Shown piece after piece: positions 14,648 to 22,920 of a stretch of DNA of 44,039 bases (within the stretch, counting starts at the first letter, position 1; every line of letters starts with the position of its first letter). The position numbers and the translations under genes were made by a program. Where the stretch lies: NCBI GenBank assembly GCA_016234555.1, contig JACRBJ010000034.1:1-44039 (forward strand), read 5' to 3'. The DNA is from Chloroflexota bacterium (GTDB taxonomy: Bacteria > Chloroflexota > Anaerolineae > Anaerolineales > Villigracilaceae). The notes beneath the pieces were generated by a model. That model was not told the DNA's origin. It was given only the letters and a program-made list of their open reading frames with translations, and made no database searches.

Positions 14648-14699
14648 TGCCATATCGAGCGGTTACATCGCCACGGCTCACTTTGTGGGGCTTATGGAG

Positions 14700-15701
14700 C
14701 TACGGCACGATCCAGCGCAAAACGGGGATTTTCTGAATAATCGCCACCAAAGCAAAAGACATAAGAAAGACCATCAACCCCAGCGGGGGAATCATGTAAA
14801 CCGAGGAACCCATCGAAAACCAGCCGCTGACCGCGGGGAGCTTTTCGAGTTCGGCAAGCACGATGACGTGGATCAGGTAAATCCCAAAACTGGCACGACT
14901 CAAGGGGACAAGGATACTGTTCAGTCGGTCACCAATCTGAACCTCCCGTAACAGGATGAAGGCAAGGGCGGTCATCAACACGACGTTCACGCTCAAATAG
15001 CTGATGAAATACTCGGATTTCTGGTAGGTATTCAGAAACGTGGTGCCAACCAATAACAGCAAAAACAGGACGGCGAGTCCGTACAAGCGGGGACGGGTGA
15101 ACTCGAATTTCCCCAGCAGGTAGCCCAGCATGAAATATCCGCTGTAGCCGGCGATAAAGTAAAGCTCGAAGCCGATCTGGATCGGGGTGAATTCCTGCAA
15201 AAGGGCAAACACCGGCACAACCAGGAACCACAGTCCGCAAAAGTAGAACAGGTCGCGCAGGGTCGCCTTCGAGACAAAGACCCGCAGGATGGGCGTGAAC
15301 AGGTACAGCCCGATCAACGCATAAAAGAACCACAGGTGATTCTCCCGCGGACCCCGGATGATCTTGATCACGTAGCTTGCTACAAGCTTGAGTGAGAAGG
15401 GCAGGTCGAAGCCCTCCCGTTTCCACAGCAGGTAGATCACAGACCATGCCAAAAAGGGAATGAGCACCTTCAAGGCGCGTTTGCGGAAGAATTCCCCGTA
15501 CGGCTCCTCCTTCCGCAGCAGCAAATATCCGCTGACCATGAAGAACAGCGGGACGGCAATACGCGACAGGACAAAATAAAACGAGGGCACCAGTTTGGGT
15601 CCGCCGCCATGAAATGAAATGTGCGCAACCACCACGAGAAAAGCGCCGACCACGCGGATCAAATCCACCCAGCGCAAAGCCGAAAAGGAGGAAGTTTTCA
15701 T
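14700..15701 (-). CDS. Acyltransferase 3 family membrane protein
   Basis: 333 residues with about ten hydrophobic helices. The N-terminus WVDLIRVVGAFLVVVAHISF holds the catalytic-type His of the Acyl_transf_3 family, and PLFFMVSGYLLLRKEE is the family's second hallmark block. A late GIYLIHVIVLAELEKL also matches. Such proteins O-acetylate or otherwise O-acylate surface sugars or peptidoglycan; the substrate is not predictable here. TATAAT lies six bases before the ATG without a Shine-Dalgarno sequence. It diverges from the pseudokinase-propeller gene with 52 bp between the starts, and ends before a strong terminator. Confidence 0.88.
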   Translation of the reverse strand: MKTSSFSALRWVDLIRVVGAFLVVVAHISFHGGGPKLVPSFYFVLSRIAVPLFFMVSGYLLLRKEEPYGEFFRKRALKVLIPFLAWSVIYLLWKREGFDLPFSLKLVASYVIKIIRGPRENHLWFFYALIGLYLFTPILRVFVSKATLRDLFYFCGLWFLVVPVFALLQEFTPIQIGFELYFIAGYSGYFMLGYLLGKFEFTRPRLYGLAVLFLLLLVGTTFLNTYQKSEYFISYLSVNVVLMTALAFILLREVQIGDRLNSILVPLSRASFGIYLIHVIVLAELEKLPAVSGWFSMGSSVYMIPPLGLMVFLMSFALVAIIQKIPVLRWIVP

Positions 15702-15707
15702 GGCGAA

Positions 15708-15713
15708 ATTATA
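15708..15713 (-). promoter_or_regulatory. Candidate -10 box (TATAAT) for a leaderless acyltransferase transcript
   Basis: On the minus strand TATAAT is separated from the ATG at 15701 by TTCGCC. No ribosome-binding site is present. Confidence 0.5.
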
Positions 15714-15741
15714 CCTTGTCCCGCAACGCAGTGATTTGAAT

Positions 15742-15747
15742 TAGAAT
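15742..15747 (+). promoter_or_regulatory. Candidate -10 box (TAGAAT) for a leaderless pseudokinase-propeller transcript
   Basis: TAGAAT then CGGGAC then ATG at 15754. It lies in the same 52-bp divergent region as the acyltransferase promoter, so both may be controlled together. Confidence 0.45.
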
Positions 15748-15753
15748 CGGGAC

Positions 15754-17769
15754 ATGCCGCTGCAAACGGGTCAAACGCTTCTCAACCAATACCGCGTGGA
15801 GGAATTCGTCACAACCACGCCGCTGGGGGAATTGTACCGCGCGGCAGACACCCGCAGCGACAAACCGCTGGCGTTGACCCTTCTGCCAAAGGTAATCTAC
15901 GAAAACGCCGAAGCGCTCAAAAGCCTCGACGCAGAATCCGTCAAACTGCGAGGCATCTCCACCGCCCCGACCAACCTCGCCGCATATCTCGGCTTGTTCC
16001 AAACGCCCACCTTTGCCTTTTTGCTCGAAGACTGGGTGGACGGTCCCTCGCTGGTCGAAATAATAAAAAAGGCTCCGCTGGGCGTCAACGAAATTCTCAT
16101 CTATCTCAAGGCGCTCTGTTCCGCGCTCGAAGCCCTGCACAGGCAAAATTATCTGCATCTCAACCTTGCGCCAGAGTTGATCCGCGTCAACAGGCAGGGC
16201 GAAATCTTTTTGGGCGGCATTGCCACGGCAAGACAGGTCGGCAGGCAGGCTGAACAGGTCAAATGGGGAAATTATCCGCACTTGTATTTTTCACCCGAAC
16301 AGTTCAACTTCCAAATCCCCACTACCGCGTCGGACACCTACGCCCTCGCCGTCCTCATCTATCAACTTGCCACGGGCGTGTGGATCAACGGCAAGTCCGC
16401 GCCCAAAACGGATGAAGCCATCAAGCGGGCGCATCTCGAAGTCACGCCGCCCGCGCCCATCTTGCTGAATCGGGAACTCCCCGACCACTTCTCGCGGATG
16501 CTGCTCTGGGCGCTGCGGAAGAAACCCGAAGACCGCTTGAAGACCACCACCGAATTGTTGTCTTCGCTGACGCTTGGAGCGCGCGCTTCGGTGGACGAAG
16601 TTCCGCTGCGAGCTGACCCTGCAACCCAGTCCGGGCGGACGGCTGGTCCACTCACGACGGAGATTCTCAGCCAGTGGAGTTTCCTGCCGCCGCCCAAGCC
16701 TGTCCTCCTTTCCCAGGGTGAGCAGCCCATCGAAGACCGCATGGCGGAACTCAAAAAATCGCAGCCGCGAAAAAGCAGGGCGCGGAACAGCGTCATATCG
16801 ATTTTTATCGTTATGATGGTGGCGGGTTTCGCCTCCCTGTTCTGGTTCGTGCGCCCCGCACCGGAGAAGAATGATCTCCCCACGCCGATTCAGTTCACGC
16901 CTTTTGCGGCAGATTACACGCCGCCCCCGACCTTCACCCCGCTCCCCAAGCCGACCGACCCCAAGGGCGGGCGCATCGCCTTCACCTGCACCCGCGGCGA
17001 CTACAACCAGCTTTGCATGATCAACCGCGACGGCAGCGGGCTGATCCAACTCTCCGACATGGAGGCAAGCAATTACTATCCTGTCTTCACGCGGGATGGC
17101 GGCGGGCTTTTATTCGCCTCCAACCGCAATGGTCCGTTTGATTTGTATCTCCTGCTCTTTGGCGAGAAACAACTTTTTCAAATCACTGAAAATGTGGGGA
17201 ACGTCGTCTCGCCCGATTACTCGCCCGATGGACGCAGGATTGTTTTCGTCAACCAGGCAGGGGATGGACCCGCCTCCATTTGGATGGTCAACGCCGACGG
17301 GTTGAATCCGCATCTCGTCTACGCGGGACCCGACACCATCGTCGCCGCAGCCTGGTCGCCAGATGGGGAAAGAATCGCCTACGCCATGTCTGTCGGCGCG
17401 CCGCAGGAGTACGAGATTTTCACGATGAACACAGAGGGAAAAGATCACGTCCGCATCTCGCAGGGGTTGCAGGGCATCGGCGGAAGCTTGAGCTGGTCGC
17501 CCGACAGCAAAAGCCTTTTGATCTACGCCGGTCCCTTCGGGGACAAGAATATTTTCAAGCTCGAAGTTGCTGACGGCGCCTACGCCCAACTCACCGACGG
17601 CGGAAACAACGCGGGCGCGTCGTACTCACCCGACGGGAGATACATCGTCTTCAACTCGCTGCGCAACGACGACCAGGCGGATTTATATATCATGCGCGCC
17701 GACGGCACGAACCAGGTCCAGCTTACCAATCATCCCGAACCTGATTGGGGGGCACACTGGACGGAATAA
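15754..17769 (+). CDS. Transmembrane pseudokinase fused to a TolB/PD40-type beta-propeller
   Basis: 671 residues. Residues of about 1-275 align with bacterial Ser/Thr kinases (YRVEEFVTTTPLGELYRAAD, then LEDWVDGPSLVEII, ALHRQNYLHLNLAPELIRV, SDTYALAVLIYQLATG and KKPEDRLKTTTELL). The catalytic residues are missing. The beta-3 Lys is Thr (LALTLLP), HRDLKPxN reads HLNLAPEL, and DFG reads LGGIA. It should therefore be a pseudokinase used for binding or regulation. One membrane helix (ISIFIVMMVAGFASLFWFV, near 350) and a Pro/Thr linker lead to an extracytoplasmic propeller with repeats such as YSPDGRRIVF, WSPDGERIAY, WSPDSKSLLI and YSPDGRYIVF. A signal-transducing or scaffold role across the membrane is inference. 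Confidence 0.85.
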   Translation: MPLQTGQTLLNQYRVEEFVTTTPLGELYRAADTRSDKPLALTLLPKVIYENAEALKSLDAESVKLRGISTAPTNLAAYLGLFQTPTFAFLLEDWVDGPSLVEIIKKAPLGVNEILIYLKALCSALEALHRQNYLHLNLAPELIRVNRQGEIFLGGIATARQVGRQAEQVKWGNYPHLYFSPEQFNFQIPTTASDTYALAVLIYQLATGVWINGKSAPKTDEAIKRAHLEVTPPAPILLNRELPDHFSRMLLWALRKKPEDRLKTTTELLSSLTLGARASVDEVPLRADPATQSGRTAGPLTTEILSQWSFLPPPKPVLLSQGEQPIEDRMAELKKSQPRKSRARNSVISIFIVMMVAGFASLFWFVRPAPEKNDLPTPIQFTPFAADYTPPPTFTPLPKPTDPKGGRIAFTCTRGDYNQLCMINRDGSGLIQLSDMEASNYYPVFTRDGGGLLFASNRNGPFDLYLLLFGEKQLFQITENVGNVVSPDYSPDGRRIVFVNQAGDGPASIWMVNADGLNPHLVYAGPDTIVAAAWSPDGERIAYAMSVGAPQEYEIFTMNTEGKDHVRISQGLQGIGGSLSWSPDSKSLLIYAGPFGDKNIFKLEVADGAYAQLTDGGNNAGASYSPDGRYIVFNSLRNDDQADLYIMRADGTNQVQLTNHPEPDWGAHWTE

Positions 17770-17860
17770 AAGCCCAAGGCTGATGAAACACTCAATGGAT
17801 GTGATCAACTTCGAGGGCAGATGTTTTGAAGTCCAAACAAAGCCTGACAATTTTGCATCC

Positions 17861-17884
17861 AATCCTGTCCGCAGGATTTTTTTA
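17861..17884 (+). terminator. Short rho-independent terminator
   Basis: AATCCTG pairs with CAGGATT around TCCG, followed by seven T. It lies about 90 nt after the propeller gene stop. Confidence 0.6.
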
Positions 17885-17952
17885 TAACCCGTGAGGGAAT
17901 TTCCAATAACAAATCATCAGAAAATGAAAAGCAATTGATACGGCTTAAAACC

Positions 17953-17980
17953 TTTACATGTGGGACATTTAAAGTATCAT
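17953..17980 (+). promoter_or_regulatory. Candidate sigma-70 type promoter of the SET-domain gene
   Basis: TTTACA at 17953-17958, a 16-nt spacer, and TATCAT at 17975-17980, leaving a leader of about 75 nt before the start at 18064. The rest of the 294-nt gap between genes (17770-18063) shows no open frame of interest. Confidence 0.4.
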
Positions 17981-18063
17981 TGCGACCCAATGGCGTTTTT
18001 CCCGGCTCGACCACCGGGGAGGGCGCTGTTCATCTTTAATCCAAAGAAAAGGAAGTTATATGA

Positions 18064-18636
18064 ATGTCCAAACAGCCAAGTTCGTATCTGTCTTCTAAGT
18101 TGGAAGCCCGCCCGAAAGCCAATGGCAGTGGAAACGGAATTTTTTCGTTGGAGCCAATCCGCAAGGGTGAGCTCGTCGCCGTTTTCGGGGGCGTCGTCTA
18201 TGAATGGGACGCCTTTATCCACCTCCCCGAACGTGACCGCACTTTATGCATTCAGGTCGAAGACCGTTTGTTTCTGGTGCCGCGTCCGATTGGCGAGGGA
18301 GATTATGTCAATCATTCCTGTAATCCGAATGCAGGTCTTTCGGGACAGATCGGACTCGTTGCAATGCGAGACATCAAAGTCGGCGAGGAAGTTTGCTTCG
18401 ACTATGCCATGAGCGACACCATGCCCTACGATGAATTCGAGTGCGGGTGCGGGCAGCCAACCTGCCGTAGAAAAGTCACCGGCAACGACTGGCAAAAGCC
18501 CGAACTTCAAAAACGCTATGCGGGATTTTTCTCCCCGCATGTCCAGCGCAGGATAGATGAAAGGCGCGCCTTCGAACAAGCCATGCGTATGGCAAAAGCG
18601 CCCAAGTTTGCTTCGCCAATGCCGTTGTATGAGTAG
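18064..18636 (+). CDS. Bacterial SET-domain protein (putative lysine methyltransferase)
   Basis: 190 residues. GNGIFSLEPIRKGELVAVFGG starts the SET fold, GDYVNHSCNPNAGL is the AdoMet-binding NHSCxPN motif, and GEEVCFDYAMS carries the catalytic Tyr block. ECGCGQPTCRRKV looks like a post-SET zinc-binding Cys cluster, also seen in eukaryotic enzymes. The complete motif set suggests an active methyltransferase; the substrate in a bacterium without histones is unknown. AAAGGAAG lies upstream of the start. It stands alone between a promoter and a strong terminator, so it is monocistronic. Confidence 0.87.
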   Translation: MSKQPSSYLSSKLEARPKANGSGNGIFSLEPIRKGELVAVFGGVVYEWDAFIHLPERDRTLCIQVEDRLFLVPRPIGEGDYVNHSCNPNAGLSGQIGLVAMRDIKVGEEVCFDYAMSDTMPYDEFECGCGQPTCRRKVTGNDWQKPELQKRYAGFFSPHVQRRIDERRAFEQAMRMAKAPKFASPMPLYE

Positions 18637-18678
18637 AAAAAAGACAGCCTTGTGAGAAATCGCAGGGCTGTCTTTTTT
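18637..18678 (+). terminator. Rho-independent terminator of the SET-domain gene
   Basis: AAAAAAGACAGCCT pairs with AGGGCTGTCTTTTTT (one mismatch) immediately after the stop codon. The A-rich 5' arm means it could also work in reverse. Confidence 0.8.
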
Positions 18679-18693
18679 ATTGAAGTACGTAGT

Positions 18694-18709
18694 AACGACT
18701 TCAGTCGTT
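18694..18709. repeat. Palindrome AACGAC-TTCA-GTCGTT
   Basis: A 6-bp stem with TTCA loop, followed by more T on the plus strand. It resembles the AACGAC/GTCGTT half of the repeat that ends trmFO and the M28 gene. The rest of the interval to 18808 contains only small imperfect inverted repeats and no gene. Confidence 0.55.
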
Positions 18710-18808
18710 TTTTTATTATCAACACCACAGCTGCACCTGTCCCACCTGCACTGCGCCTAACACAGTGCGGCTAAGTGTGACAGACGGTGCCAGGAAAGTC
18801 GTTAACTT

Positions 18809-19660
18809 CTATACGATTTGTGAAAGCGCGATCCACTCGCCGGTTTGTTTGGGGTGAGTGGTTCTTACCAGCAAGTTTTGCTCCACCAATTTGTTTATCA
18901 TGCGGTTTGCAATTTCGTTCGACCAGCCAAATAGCTTGGTTACATCCCGCAGTTGCGCCGCGCCAACCATTTTGAAATACAACTCAAGTAGTTTCGCGCG
19001 CGCTCGTAACTCGGTGATCTTCCGCGCCTGCTCGGAAAGTTCAGGGAAATGGCGGGTGGTGATTTCGTAAATGTGCGAATACTTCCACGAACCTGCCTGC
19101 GCCACACCCACAGGCAAAATCTTGAAATCCCTCTGCAAATATTCCAAAGCCTTGTTGAATTCAGAATCTTTTGCGTTCGCCAGTTTCGACTCGCGGCGCA
19201 GGTCGATGGTGTGCATGGCTCCCTTGTCAAGCAGGGCTTCGTAAACCTGCTTGGCAGACTGAGGCAATCGCCCCTCCTGATAGGCAATCAGGTAATCCTC
19301 TTCGGGAGAACCATAATTTTCAGAGAGCGCGTAAAAATAGGGAGCGATCTCCAATGAAATCATCGTGGCTTTGCCGCGTAATATTTTGCCGTAATACCAT
19401 ATCTTCTTATCGAGGGCATTATCCTTCCAGCCCCAGGTAATGTGTCCGGGGTCATCGTGTTCGTCGGCAACGGGACGGTTTCCCGCCACCGCCACCCACA
19501 ACGAGGGCAGGTCAATGCCTTTGATGGGCCAAAAGTACGTAAAGCCGCGTTCGTTAACAAATTTCAATGCCTGGGCTGGCGAAGTAAGCCTCCTGCCCGG
19601 TAACAGGTTGAAGGTCCGCGTGCGAAGCGCTTGTAATTTTTTGAGGTCAAGTTGAGTCAT
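18809..19660 (-). CDS. AlkZ/YcaQ-related winged-helix protein
   Basis: 283 residues. The start region has FVNERGFTYFWPIKGIDLPS and HITWGWKDNALDKKIWYYG. The C-terminal half holds winged-helix-like segments: AKQVYEALLDKGAMHTIDLR, and LRDVTKLFGWSNEIANRMIN followed by KLVEQNLLV. This layout recalls the AlkZ-related family (winged-helix proteins related to the crosslink-repair glycosylase YcaQ/AlkZ). I do not see the QxQ/QxD catalytic motif, so glycosylase activity should not be assumed. TAAAAT lies 7 nt before the ATG and there is no Shine-Dalgarno sequence. It diverges from pgl with a 40-bp gap. Confidence 0.55.
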   Translation of the reverse strand: MTQLDLKKLQALRTRTFNLLPGRRLTSPAQALKFVNERGFTYFWPIKGIDLPSLWVAVAGNRPVADEHDDPGHITWGWKDNALDKKIWYYGKILRGKATMISLEIAPYFYALSENYGSPEEDYLIAYQEGRLPQSAKQVYEALLDKGAMHTIDLRRESKLANAKDSEFNKALEYLQRDFKILPVGVAQAGSWKYSHIYEITTRHFPELSEQARKITELRARAKLLELYFKMVGAAQLRDVTKLFGWSNEIANRMINKLVEQNLLVRTTHPKQTGEWIALSQIV

Positions 19661-19667
19661 TGGCTAA

Positions 19668-19673
19668 ATTTTA
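19668..19673 (-). promoter_or_regulatory. Candidate -10 box (TAAAAT) for a leaderless AlkZ-related transcript
   Basis: On the minus strand TAAAAT, then TTAGCCA, then ATG at 19660. Confidence 0.45.
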
Positions 19674-19700
19674 GTCCACTTGAGAGAGAATTGACAGATC

Positions 19701-20411
19701 ATGGTTGTCAAAATTTTTAGAGACATTTCCGAGTTGAGTCAGGCGGCAGCAAAAGGATTCATCGAAATCGCAAATCAATCCATCGCACAGCGCGGACGAT
19801 TTCTGGTTGCACTTTCAGGGGGCAGTACGCCAACAAAGCTCTATGAACGCCTTGCGGATGAATCGCTGGATTGGAGTCGCGTTCATTTCTTTTGGGGCGA
19901 TGAGCGTTGTGTACCTGTGGAAGATGTGGGAAATAGTTACGGGCAGGCGAAAAAAGTCTTGTTCGACAAAATCGGCGCGACGAACATTCACCGCGTCAAA
20001 TCCGAACTCGAGCCTGATTCTGCAGCGACAGACTACGCCCACACTTTGAGTCAATTTGCCGACCCGCCGCTGGACTTTCCTCGCTTTGACCTGGTTCTGC
20101 TCGGCATGGGCGATGATGGTCACACTGCCTCGCTATTTCCCGGTTCACCAGTGGATGTGAGCACGCCCACGCTGGCAGTAACGGCACATTATCAGGACCG
20201 CCCCGCCAACCGCATCACATTGACCCCGCCGGTGTTTAATCAGGCACGGGAGGTCTGGTTTTTGGTGACAGGGCAAAGCAAAGCCGAAACACTGAAAAAC
20301 ATTATCAAAGGCGAATTCAACCCCGCAATATATCCCGCGCAACGCATCCGTCCCGTTGACGGAAATTTAGCCTGGATGATCGATGAAGCTGCGGGAAGTT
20401 TAATCAAATAA
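19701..20411 (+). CDS. pgl: 6-phosphogluconolactonase
   Basis: Hydrolyses 6-phosphogluconolactone, the second step of the oxidative pentose phosphate pathway. 236 residues of the DevB/Pgl type. FLVALSGGSTPTKLYERL is the phosphate-binding loop, HFFWGDERCVPVEDVGNSYG the active-site block, and LVLLGMGDDGHTASLFPGSP the catalytic His-containing block. NRITLTPPVFNQAREVWFLV is the usual late block. It is the first gene of pgl-gnd-zwf, which together convert glucose-6-phosphate to ribulose-5-phosphate with reductant. Confidence 0.95.
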   Translation: MVVKIFRDISELSQAAAKGFIEIANQSIAQRGRFLVALSGGSTPTKLYERLADESLDWSRVHFFWGDERCVPVEDVGNSYGQAKKVLFDKIGATNIHRVKSELEPDSAATDYAHTLSQFADPPLDFPRFDLVLLGMGDDGHTASLFPGSPVDVSTPTLAVTAHYQDRPANRITLTPPVFNQAREVWFLVTGQSKAETLKNIIKGEFNPAIYPAQRIRPVDGNLAWMIDEAAGSLIK

Positions 20412-20441
20412 ACTTCCGACGTCTTGAAGACGTCGGAAGTT
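20411..20441. repeat. 15-bp-arm palindrome between pgl and gnd
   Basis: AACTTCCGACGTCTT and its exact complement AAGACGTCGGAAGTT flank a single central base. It starts at the last base of the pgl stop codon. It has no T-run, so it looks like an intercistronic palindromic repeat that could stabilise or separate the two messages. Confidence 0.75.
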
Positions 20442-20465
20442 TCAAAGCCAAAGGAGATTTACAAA

Positions 20466-21377
20466 ATGGAATTAGCGTTAATTGGGTTGGGGAAAATGGG
20501 CATGAACATGGCAAAGCGCCTGATGCGCGGCGGACATCGTGTCGTCGGCTATGCCCGCACAAAGGAAACGGTGAACGCTGCGGTCAAGGAAGGCGTGGAA
20601 GGCGCGTATTCGATTGAGGAAGCCGTCGGCAAGTTGACCTCCTCTCCGAAGGTGGTCTGGGTCATGGTTCCTGCGGGAACCACTACCACTGAGACCATCG
20701 AAAAGGTCGCGGCATTTTTGAAAAAGGGCGACATCATCATTGATGGCGGAAATTCGAATTACAAGGAGACCATCAAGCACGCTGAAATGCTCAAAGCCAA
20801 AGGCGTCGACTTTGTAGATTGCGGCACCAGCGGCGGTGTTTGGGGACTTTCCGAAGGGTACAGCCTGATGATCGGCGGCAAACTGGAAGTGACCGAAAAA
20901 CTGCGTCCCATCTTCGAGACGCTCGCTCCCAGCAAGGAATTGGGCTGGGGACGTGTTGGTCCGCACGGCGCAGGGCACTATGTCAAGATGGTACACAATG
21001 GCATTGAGTACGGCATGATGCAGGCCTTCGCTGAAGGCTTTGGTATTTTGAAAGCCAAGGAAGAATTCGGGCTTGACCTGGCACAGGTCTCACATATCTG
21101 GCAGCACGGAAGCGTTGTCCGCTCGTGGCTGCTCGACCTGGCGGCGAACGCCCTCGACGAGGATACCGAATTGAAAGACATCAAGCCCTGGGTGGCTGAT
21201 TCAGGCGAAGGCCGCTGGACAGTCTTTGAATCCATTGACCTCGATGTGCCCGCCCCCATCATTACCCTTGCCCTGCAAATGCGCTTCGCCAGCCGTGACG
21301 AAGAAAACTATCCCGCCCGTATGCTCTCGGCGCTCCGCAATCAATTCGGCGGACATGCCATGGAGAAAGCCAGGTAG
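20466..21377 (+). CDS. gnd: 6-phosphogluconate dehydrogenase, decarboxylating, short type
   Basis: Oxidises and decarboxylates 6-phosphogluconate to ribulose-5-phosphate. About 303 residues, the short form (GntZ/YqeC-like) rather than the roughly 470-residue E. coli type. The N-terminus ELALIGLGKMGMNMAKRLMR is the dinucleotide-binding loop, and DIIIDGGNSNYKETI, DCGTSGGVWGLSEGYSLMIG and GHYVKMVHNGIEYGMMQAF (catalytic Lys and Asn) are diagnostic. The ATG at 20466 has AAAGGAG upstream. An ATG 42 nt earlier lies in the palindrome and lacks a ribosome-binding site, so I reject it. Confidence 0.95.
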   Translation: MELALIGLGKMGMNMAKRLMRGGHRVVGYARTKETVNAAVKEGVEGAYSIEEAVGKLTSSPKVVWVMVPAGTTTTETIEKVAAFLKKGDIIIDGGNSNYKETIKHAEMLKAKGVDFVDCGTSGGVWGLSEGYSLMIGGKLEVTEKLRPIFETLAPSKELGWGRVGPHGAGHYVKMVHNGIEYGMMQAFAEGFGILKAKEEFGLDLAQVSHIWQHGSVVRSWLLDLAANALDEDTELKDIKPWVADSGEGRWTVFESIDLDVPAPIITLALQMRFASRDEENYPARMLSALRNQFGGHAMEKAR

Positions 21378-21438
21378 ATGACGGATGCCTGACAACGGAA
21401 AGCTGATTTCCATTATCCGTCTTTAATGGTCAAACTTT

Positions 21439-22755
21439 ATGAATAGCTTACTTTACAACGGACTTCCGACAACGATCATCATCTTTGGCGCTTCAGGTGA
21501 CTTAACCCAGCGCAAGCTGATTCCATCGTTGTTTAATTTATTCCGCAAACATCGCACCCCAAAGAAACTCCAGATCGTCGGCTTCGGTGCCACGGAGTTT
21601 AGTGACGAACAATTCCGCGAGCGACTGCACACCGGCGTCAAGGAACATGCCGGGTATGACTTTACCGAGGAGGAATGGAGTATTTTTGCACCCAACCTTT
21701 CCTACCACCAGGGAAAATATACCGAGGCTGGCGACTTTGTTCGACTGGCGGAACGCCTTACCCAACTCGAAGACGGCGGAGCCAATCGTCTTTTTTACAT
21801 GGCTCTTCCGCCCACCCTCTTCCCAGTCATCATTGATAATCTTGGGAAGTCGGAACAGTTGCATGAGAATGGAGCATGGCGGCGCGTGGTACTTGAAAAA
21901 CCCTTCGGGACAGACCTCGAGTCAGCAGTCACACTCAACAACCAGGTGCACAAGGCACTGAATGAGAACCAGATCTATCGCATCGACCATTATCTCGGCA
22001 AGGAAACCGTACAGAATATTCTGTTCACCCGTTTTGCCAACACCATCTTTGAACCCATCTGGAATCGCACCTACATCGACCATGTGCAAATTACCGTGGC
22101 GGAAACCGTCGGACTGGAACATCGCGCAGGTTTTTACGATGGCGTCGGTGTACTGCGCGACATGTTCCAAAACCATCTGCTGCAACTGCTATCTCTTGTG
22201 GCGATGGAACCGCCCGCCTCGTTCAGTGCAACACACTTGCGAAATGAAAAGGTCAAAGTCCTCAGCGCCATCCAGCCGATGACACCCGAACAGGTGGCGA
22301 AGGGCACGGTCAGGGCGCAGTACAAAGGCTATCTAAACGAGAATCAGGTCAATCCCAATTCCACCACCCCCACCTACGCAGCAATGCGGCTTTATATCAA
22401 TAACTGGCGCTGGAAGGGCGTTCCGTTCTACCTGCGCTCCGGGAAAAATCTGGCGGAAAAACTCTCACAGATTATTATCCAGTTCAAGGAGCCGCCGCTC
22501 GCCATGTTCCCCATGCAGACCACGAGACCCAACATGCTTGTGCTGTACCTGCAACCTGACGAAGGACTGCACGTCCGCTTCGAGGCGAAGGCGCCAGACA
22601 CCGTCGCCGAAACCCGCTCGGTGGATATGGAATTCCATTACGCTGAAGCCTTCGGTCCCACCGCGATACCCGAATCCTATGAAAGGTTGCTGCTCGACAC
22701 CATTCAGGGCGACGCCTCGCTCTTTACCCGTGCGGATGAAGTGGAGACTGCCTAG
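21439..22755 (+). CDS. zwf: Glucose-6-phosphate 1-dehydrogenase, interrupted by an in-frame amber codon
   Basis: First enzyme of the oxidative pentose phosphate pathway. Signature blocks are present: IIFGASGDLTQRKLIPSLFN (coenzyme loop), RVVLEKPFGTDL, YRIDHYLGKETVQNI (catalytic His region), and VPFYLRSGKNLAEK. The frame stops at a TAG at 22753-22755 after DEVETA. In this family the next residue is Trp (DEVExAW), and TAG differs from TGG by one base. After the TAG the same frame continues for 53 codons with normal G6PD sequence. The product from this sequence is 438 instead of 491 residues and lacks the final strand and helix region. TAG ends intact genes here (gnd, SET gene, eno), so recoding of TAG is unlikely. 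Either a recent mutation or a sequence error. Confidence 0.93.
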   Translation: MNSLLYNGLPTTIIIFGASGDLTQRKLIPSLFNLFRKHRTPKKLQIVGFGATEFSDEQFRERLHTGVKEHAGYDFTEEEWSIFAPNLSYHQGKYTEAGDFVRLAERLTQLEDGGANRLFYMALPPTLFPVIIDNLGKSEQLHENGAWRRVVLEKPFGTDLESAVTLNNQVHKALNENQIYRIDHYLGKETVQNILFTRFANTIFEPIWNRTYIDHVQITVAETVGLEHRAGFYDGVGVLRDMFQNHLLQLLSLVAMEPPASFSATHLRNEKVKVLSAIQPMTPEQVAKGTVRAQYKGYLNENQVNPNSTTPTYAAMRLYINNWRWKGVPFYLRSGKNLAEKLSQIIIQFKEPPLAMFPMQTTRPNMLVLYLQPDEGLHVRFEAKAPDTVAETRSVDMEFHYAEAFGPTAIPESYERLLLDTIQGDASLFTRADEVETA

Positions 22756-22917
22756 TCGTTGATCGATCCCATCTTGCAGACATGGGAGACCCACCAGACT
22801 CCGTCTCTGGCTGTTTACCGACCCGGTAGCTGGGGCCCCCCCGAAGGTTACGAGCTGCTCGCCCGCGACGGGCGGCGCTGGCTGAATGAGGAAGCCAGCA
22901 TGATGCTGGATAAGTAG
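22756..22917 (+). pseudogene. zwf: Detached 3' part of zwf after the amber codon
   Basis: It continues in frame with the upstream zwf: SLIDPILQTWETH, then YRPGSWGPPEGYELLARDG and RRWLNEEASMML, ending in TAG at 22915-22917. This matches the G6PD C-terminus (GSWGPxExxxLxxRDGRxW). No ribosome-binding site or start codon is available for separate translation. Confidence 0.9.
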
Positions 22918-22920
22918 CCA

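Noticed and set aside
14309..14653. 114-codon minus-strand frame treated as a gene
   Set aside because: It runs through the terminator hairpin of the upstream acyltransferase and into the inverted repeat, so only the 21-bp repeat part is interesting. Reported as a repeat and not a CDS.
20424..20465. Longer gnd start 42 nt upstream
   Set aside because: That ATG lies within the pgl-gnd palindrome and has no ribosome-binding site. The conserved dinucleotide-binding start follows the ATG at 20466, which has AAAGGAG.
21439..22917. Recoding of TAG as an amino acid in zwf
   Set aside because: TAG is the terminal stop of several intact genes here (gnd, SET gene, eno and full-length zwf itself), so a general reassignment is not supported.
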